Below are positions 60,428 through 64,000 of a stretch of DNA of 64,000 nucleotides, piece after piece. How positions within the stretch are numbered: the first letter of the stretch is position 1; each line of letters opens with the position of its first letter. Both the position numbers and the translations under genes were made by a program. The notes beneath the pieces are model-generated. The model made no database searches and was not told where the DNA came from. It saw only the letters and a list, made by a program, of their open reading frames with translations. Source of the DNA: Paenibacillus massiliensis subsp. panacisoli DSM 21345 (lineage in GTDB: Bacteria; Bacillota; Bacilli; Paenibacillales; Paenibacillaceae); NCBI RefSeq assembly GCF_000426545.1, contig NZ_AUFO01000008.1:106857-170856 (forward strand), given 5' to 3'.

Positions 60428-61408
60428 ATGCAAAATGATACATTTGTAATGTACGATCATGAAGGAATTGATATTTTCGTATATCGGTGGATGCCAGATG
60501 GAGGTGTTCCACTTCGGGGAATTGTGCAGATTGCCCACGGAATGTGCGAGACTGCGCTTCGCTACAAGGGGTTGGCTGAACAGCTAACCGCACATGGATA
60601 TGGCGTGTACGCGAATGATCATATTGGTCATGGCCGTACGGCCAAGGATGCGAATGCGCTCGGCAATCCTGGGCCTGATGCTTTTAATCGTATGGCACAC
60701 AACATGATTGAGCTGGGACAGGTGGCTGCCAAGGAGCATCCCGGACAGGACTTATTTTTGTTGGGTCACAGCATGGGCTCCTTCCTCACGCAAAAGGTCA
60801 TGTACGCACGGCATGAGAGCTACAAGGGCTTTATATTATCGGGGACCAACGGCAAACGCAGTCTTGTGAGACTAGGTGAACAGCTTGCTCTCATGCAAGG
60901 AAAGCTTCAAGGAGCCAACCACCGTAGCATGCTGCTCAATGCCATTGTCTTTGGCGGCTTTAACCGTAGCTTCCGTCCGGTGCGGACTGCCTTCGATTGG
61001 CTATCGAGAGATTCTGCTGAGGTGGACTCCTTCATCAATGACCCGCTGTGTGGGGCGATCTGTACTACGGATTTCTTCCAGTCGTTCTTTCATCTTTTGC
61101 AGGAAATACATCTACCTGAGAATACAAGACGGATTGATCGCACAAAGCCTGTCTACATCTTTGGCGGGCAACGAGACCCCGTCGGGCTATTCGGCAAAGG
61201 GATCATGAATCTGGTCAATATGTACACAGCGCTAGGGATGGAGCAGGTCGATTATAAGCTCTATCCCGAGGGGCGCCATGAGATGCTTCATGAGATCAAC
61301 CGCAACGAGGTCTACCATGATATTCTGCACTGGCTGGAGCATCACGGCTCCCCGCAGTATGCCCTTTCATCTCGTGTTGATGACAATGAGACAGGAATCT
61401 CTATGTAG
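60428..61408 (+). CDS. Alpha/beta hydrolase, monoacylglycerol lipase / YtpA-like
   Basis: 326 residues. Serine_hydrolase (Hydrolase_4) fold: oxyanion GIVQIAHGMCETALRY, nucleophile elbow LFLLGHSMGSF (catalytic Ser), acid VYIFGGQRDPVG, and catalytic His in YPEGRHEMLHEINRN. Such proteins are lysophospholipases or monoglyceride lipases; B. subtilis YtpA makes the lysophospholipid bacilysocin. No signal peptide. ATG stands after a weak GGACGTGG. Ends before a strong plus-strand terminator. Confidence 0.9.
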   Translation: MQNDTFVMYDHEGIDIFVYRWMPDGGVPLRGIVQIAHGMCETALRYKGLAEQLTAHGYGVYANDHIGHGRTAKDANALGNPGPDAFNRMAHNMIELGQVAAKEHPGQDLFLLGHSMGSFLTQKVMYARHESYKGFILSGTNGKRSLVRLGEQLALMQGKLQGANHRSMLLNAIVFGGFNRSFRPVRTAFDWLSRDSAEVDSFINDPLCGAICTTDFFQSFFHLLQEIHLPENTRRIDRTKPVYIFGGQRDPVGLFGKGIMNLVNMYTALGMEQVDYKLYPEGRHEMLHEINRNEVYHDILHWLEHHGSPQYALSSRVDDNETGISM

Positions 61409-61471
61409 ACTTCGGGGTCGTGTACTCAAATTAAAACATATGATTAGCACAGGTAGACACAGGTATAATTG

Positions 61472-61504
61472 AAGCTTGGATCCTAACCGATTCAAGCTTT
61501 TTTT
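61472..61504 (+). terminator. Terminator of the hydrolase gene
   Basis: Stem AAGCTTGGATC / GATTCAAGCTT (one mismatch) followed by TTTTT, about 65 bases after the stop. Confidence 0.88.
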
Positions 61505-61554
61505 AGCTCGGACAAGAGTAGGAAAGACTGCTCGAACGAAGGAGAAATGTTGCT

Positions 61555-61863
61555 ATGAGTCTTGAGTTGTTCTCAAAATTAGCTAACAAAGCTGACCATG
61601 ATCTTATAACAGGGATACTGCAGAGCCTGCAGGTAAAGCACGACTACAAGCAGGTATATCATTCCGAGTATGGGGCATATGGGTTTATTGCACAAACGGA
61701 GTCGTATTCAATTCATACCCCACCCCTCTTTGAACTCAGCATCTTGGACACTCAAATTGTATTATCTGTATTTGGCGGTTTACACGAGCAGCTACGGATT
61801 GTTGAACAGGTAAGTAGTACATTTACACAATATGGAATTTTTATTGATTTTTCTGAAGAATGA
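61555..61863 (+). CDS. Small orphan protein, function unknown
   Basis: 102 residues, acidic and soluble: MSLELFSKLANKADHDLITGILQSLQVKHDYKQVYHSEYGAYGFIAQTESY, then FELSILDTQIVLSVFGGLHEQLRIVEQVSSTF. ATG follows AAGGAG at ten bases. The coding sequence is visibly more AT-rich than its neighbours, which may indicate a recent arrival. No family recognised. Stands alone, after a terminator and convergent with the DinB gene. Confidence 0.6.
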   Translation: MSLELFSKLANKADHDLITGILQSLQVKHDYKQVYHSEYGAYGFIAQTESYSIHTPPLFELSILDTQIVLSVFGGLHEQLRIVEQVSSTFTQYGIFIDFSEE

Positions 61864-61927
61864 ATATGATCAGTACTCGAAGATTCTCAAGGCTTGAACA
61901 GGCATAAGTGTAATCACTCGCCATAAA

Positions 61928-62458
61928 TCACCAGCTCATTCGCTCACGCAATGAGGTGATATGAGCCGTATGATGCCTGCTATGCCAGGAGTACAGGTAC
62001 AAGTTCTCCTCTAGGCTGACGGTCTCACCAGAGGCCGGGTGAATGAACGTCTTAGCGAACTGCTCATCATTTAGAGAACGCAGTAGCGTCACCCAACGAT
62101 CATGTACTCCCTCCAGAATGTGAAAGGACGGCTCCAGACGAGTAACACTTGCATCCGGCAGCTCCGCCCAGCGTCCCTCATCATATGGCTTAATGACTGG
62201 AACCTCCTCTGTTAGCGCCAGCCGAAAGCGAACGTAGCTGTTCAGATGACTATCCGCCACATGATGCACAACCTGGCACACCGTCCAGCCCCCATGACGA
62301 TACGGCGTGCTTAGCTGCTCGTCAGTCAAGCCCTGAACCGCAGTACGCAGACGGCGAGGCAGCTCTTCTATATCCTGAATCCATGCCTGACGTAGCTCCT
62401 CTGTCACTTCATGCGGCATATTGGCCTTTCCAATCGGGTATCTCAAATCCTTCTCCAT
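61928..62458 (-). CDS. DinB/YfiT-family metal-dependent transferase (BstA-like)
   Basis: 176 residues. YfiT signature LRYPIGKANMP near the N terminus and a four-helix DinB bundle. Metal-binding His residues lie in VCQVVHHVADSHLNSYVRFRLAL and YLYSWHSRHHTAHI. B. subtilis YfiT binds Ni/Zn, and the family (BstA) transfers bacillithiol to electrophiles in detoxification. The substrate here is unknown. ATG is at 62458 near GGGGGGTATTAAT. Convergent with the orphan gene at 61555. Confidence 0.9.
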   Translation of the reverse strand: MEKDLRYPIGKANMPHEVTEELRQAWIQDIEELPRRLRTAVQGLTDEQLSTPYRHGGWTVCQVVHHVADSHLNSYVRFRLALTEEVPVIKPYDEGRWAELPDASVTRLEPSFHILEGVHDRWVTLLRSLNDEQFAKTFIHPASGETVSLEENLYLYSWHSRHHTAHITSLRERMSW

Positions 62459-62721
62459 ATTAATACCCCCCCTTTATTTACAGGTACAATTTGATTATAG
62501 TTTCATTGTGTGTACTTCGCTCTTAATTCCATGGTAGCCTGCAAACAAATGTCTATAGGTATTCGTTTACATATAAAGGCCCGGTTGGGATTAAAGATGC
62601 CATTCTCTTTCGTCTTTCACTTTCATACTCCACCATCCATCACTGTGGGTCTACATTTCCGGCCTGTCACCTGCTCATTATGCATTGGGTTTACTATGAA
62701 GGCATTGGGTTCATTATGAAG
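62459..62721. repeat. Intergenic stretch with a 20-bp direct repeat
   Basis: The gap between the DinB gene and odhB has no supported gene. Two adjacent 20-bp units, GCATTGGGTTTACTATGAAG (62682-62701) and GCATTGGGTTCATTATGAAG (62702-62721), differ at two or three positions. The hairpin that follows belongs to odhB. Confidence 0.6.
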
Positions 62722-62751
62722 CAAGGCAGACCGCAATATCGGCCTGCCTTG
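62722..62751 (-). terminator. Likely terminator of odhB
   Basis: CAAGGCAG/CTGCCTTG arms with an inner GGCCGATATTGCGGTC loop on the minus strand, 25 bases after the odhB stop. The T-run is weak (CTTCATAA). Confidence 0.5.
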
Positions 62752-62775
62752 GTGTCATTCATTCTATATTCAAGA

Positions 62776-64000
62776 TTATCCTTCGAGCAGCAGGGATTCC
62801 GGATCTTCCAGAAGCTCCTTGACAGCCACGAGGAAGCGTACAGCTTCGCTTCCATCAATGATACGGTGATCATAGGACAACGCGATATACATCATTGGAC
62901 GGTTCTCCATCCGTTCTTCATCAATAGCGACTGGGCGAATTTGAATTTTATGCATACCCAGGATACCTACCTGTGGCGCATTCAGAATCGGCGTCGAGAG
63001 CAGGGAGCCGAACACGCCTCCGTTCGTAATTGTGAACGTTCCTCCCTGGAGATCGGACAGTGCTAACGAATTGTTGCGTGCCTTGGCAGCGAGCTCAGCA
63101 ATATTCTTCTCGATCTCTGCGAAGCCCAGACGGTCTGCATCACGCACAACCGGAACCACAAGACCTTCTTTGGCAGATACGGCAATCCCGATATCGTAGA
63201 ATTTCTTCACGACTACATCATCGCCATCAATCTCGGCATTGACCATCGGATATTGCTTCAAGGCACCTACGACCGCTTTCGTAAAGAAGGACATGAATCC
63301 GAGGCCTACATCATGCTTCTCCTTGAATTTGTCCTTGCGACGCTTGCGCACATCAAGAATCGCTGTCATATCCACTTCATTGAACGTAGTCAGCATGGCA
63401 GCTGTCTGCTGTGCTTCAACCAGCCTCTTCGCAATCGTTGCTCTGCGGCGGCTCATGCGCTGGCGTTCCACTGGCTTGGAGCCTCCCTCAGTTGTCGGCG
63501 CAGATGCAGCTGGCTTGGTAGCAGGCGCAGAGGACGCTGGCGTTGCTGCTCCCTGCTTCGCTGGAGCATGCCCCTTAACGTCATCCTGATAAATGCGGCC
63601 CATAGGGTCCTTACCCTGCACCTGATCCAGCTCAATCCCGCGTTCACGAGCAAGCTTGCGTGCAGCAGGCGAAGCCGTATGCTGTCCATTCTCTGGTGCT
63701 GGTGGCGTTACAGCTACTGCTGGCTTGCTCTCGCTAGTAGCTGGAGCCGTAGCCTCAGCTGGCGGAGCTTGAGGCGCAGGAGCTTCAGAAGCAGCAGCTC
63801 CTGCTGTTGACCCGGAGCCAGCACCAATCGTACCAAGTGCCTCGCCGATCTCAACAGTATCTCCCTCCTGCCGCAGAATTTTCTCAATAACGCCTGCTTC
63901 TTCAGCACTAATTTCCAGATTAACCTTGTCTGTCTCCAGCTCAAGCAGCACATCTCCCTGAGATACGCTATCTCCTTCTTTGACATGCCATTTGGATATT
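62776..64000 (-). CDS. odhB: 2-oxoglutarate dehydrogenase E2 (dihydrolipoyl succinyltransferase), cut by window edge
   Basis: About 408 residues seen; the first ~18 are outside the window. Lipoyl domain [30 protein letters not shown] with the lipoylated Lys in ETDKVN, then an Ala/Pro/Thr-rich linker, the peripheral-subunit-binding domain ([32 protein letters not shown]), a second linker, and the catalytic domain with [33 protein letters not shown] and the active-site [14 protein letters not shown]. The TFNEVDM string and overall form fit SucB/OdhB rather than the pyruvate E2. The E1 gene (odhA) is expected upstream, beyond 64000. Confidence 0.95.
   Translation of the reverse strand, partial: ISKWHVKEGDSVSQGDVLLELETDKVNLEISAEEAGVIEKILRQEGDTVEIGEALGTIGAGSGSTAGAAASEAPAPQAPPAEATAPATSESKPAVAVTPPAPENGQHTASPAARKLARERGIELDQVQGKDPMGRIYQDDVKGHAPAKQGAATPASSAPATKPAASAPTTEGGSKPVERQRMSRRRATIAKRLVEAQQTAAMLTTFNEVDMTAILDVRKRRKDKFKEKHDVGLGFMSFFTKAVVGALKQYPMVNAEIDGDDVVVKKFYDIGIAVSAKEGLVVPVVRDADRLGFAEIEKNIAELAAKARNNSLALSDLQGGTFTITNGGVFGSLLSTPILNAPQVGILGMHKIQIRPVAIDEERMENRPMMYIALSYDHRIIDGSEAVRFLVAVKELLEDPESLLLEG

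Overview
The window looks like chromosomal DNA of a spore-forming, nitrate-respiring Paenibacillus or a close Paenibacillaceae relative. The evidence is about 50% GC by eye, strong AGGAGG ribosome binding sites, T-box leaders on pheS and ilvB, an AUU-initiated infC with an L20-type leader, bacillithiol-type DinB and YtqAB proteins, and an NreABC system. No phage, IS element or CRISPR array was seen. Most genes lie on the minus strand.

Layout. 1-10.3 kb: partial mutS2, a small membrane protein, a very long ZapA-coiled-coil protein, pheT and pheS behind a Phe T-box, and an ABC-F ATPase behind a terminator-type attenuator. 10.7-16.6 kb: tRNA-Gly(UCC), a DRE-TIM metallolyase, a soluble PAS histidine kinase, a zinc-ribbon protein, a 2-Cys peroxiredoxin with a PerR-like box, a decayed DUF5680-like gene and leuB. 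16.8-36.9 kb: a compact anaerobic nitrate/nitrosative island with a cysteine-free Crp/Fnr regulator, hcp, a fused 2-oxoacid:ferredoxin oxidoreductase, moaA, a NarK transporter carrying a C-terminal PAS domain, nreABC, narGHJI, and a cupin-ywiC pair. 37-40.9 kb: ilvBHC behind a T-box. 41-48.8 kb: a GNAT protein, a Gly/Pro-rich small protein, a nucleoside ABC importer (BMP type) and infC-rpmI-rplT. 48.9-64 kb: a GT2 glycosyltransferase, PAP2 phosphatase plus GT28 glycosyltransferase, a GspS-like ATP-grasp/DUF350/lipoprotein operon, trmB, ytqAB, VOC, manA, lipase and DinB genes, and partial odhB.

How the island works together. NreA (nitrate receptor), NreB (Fe-S oxygen sensor with the full CX2CX11CX2C cluster) and NreC probably switch on three promoters. 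Each has two tandem TAGGG-N4-CCCTA-like boxes 21-23 bp apart, centred 34-38 bp upstream of a -10: narGHJI-nreABC, narK-moaA, and the Crp/Fnr gene. That regulator lacks cysteines and has a CRP-type recognition helix. It probably activates a second tier through perfect or near-perfect TGTGA-N6-TCACA boxes placed 31-32 bp upstream of the -10 (class II geometry) at hcp, the por operon and cupin-ywiC. The result is a two-tier cascade: oxygen/nitrate via NreABC, then Crp/Fnr, then nitrosative defence and anaerobic pyruvate metabolism.

The most unusual single item is the NarK-PAS fusion. Next are the two-tier regulon, the 38-residue repeats in the giant ZapA protein, the attenuator before the ABC-F gene, and the position of the whole nitrate island between ilvC and leuB.
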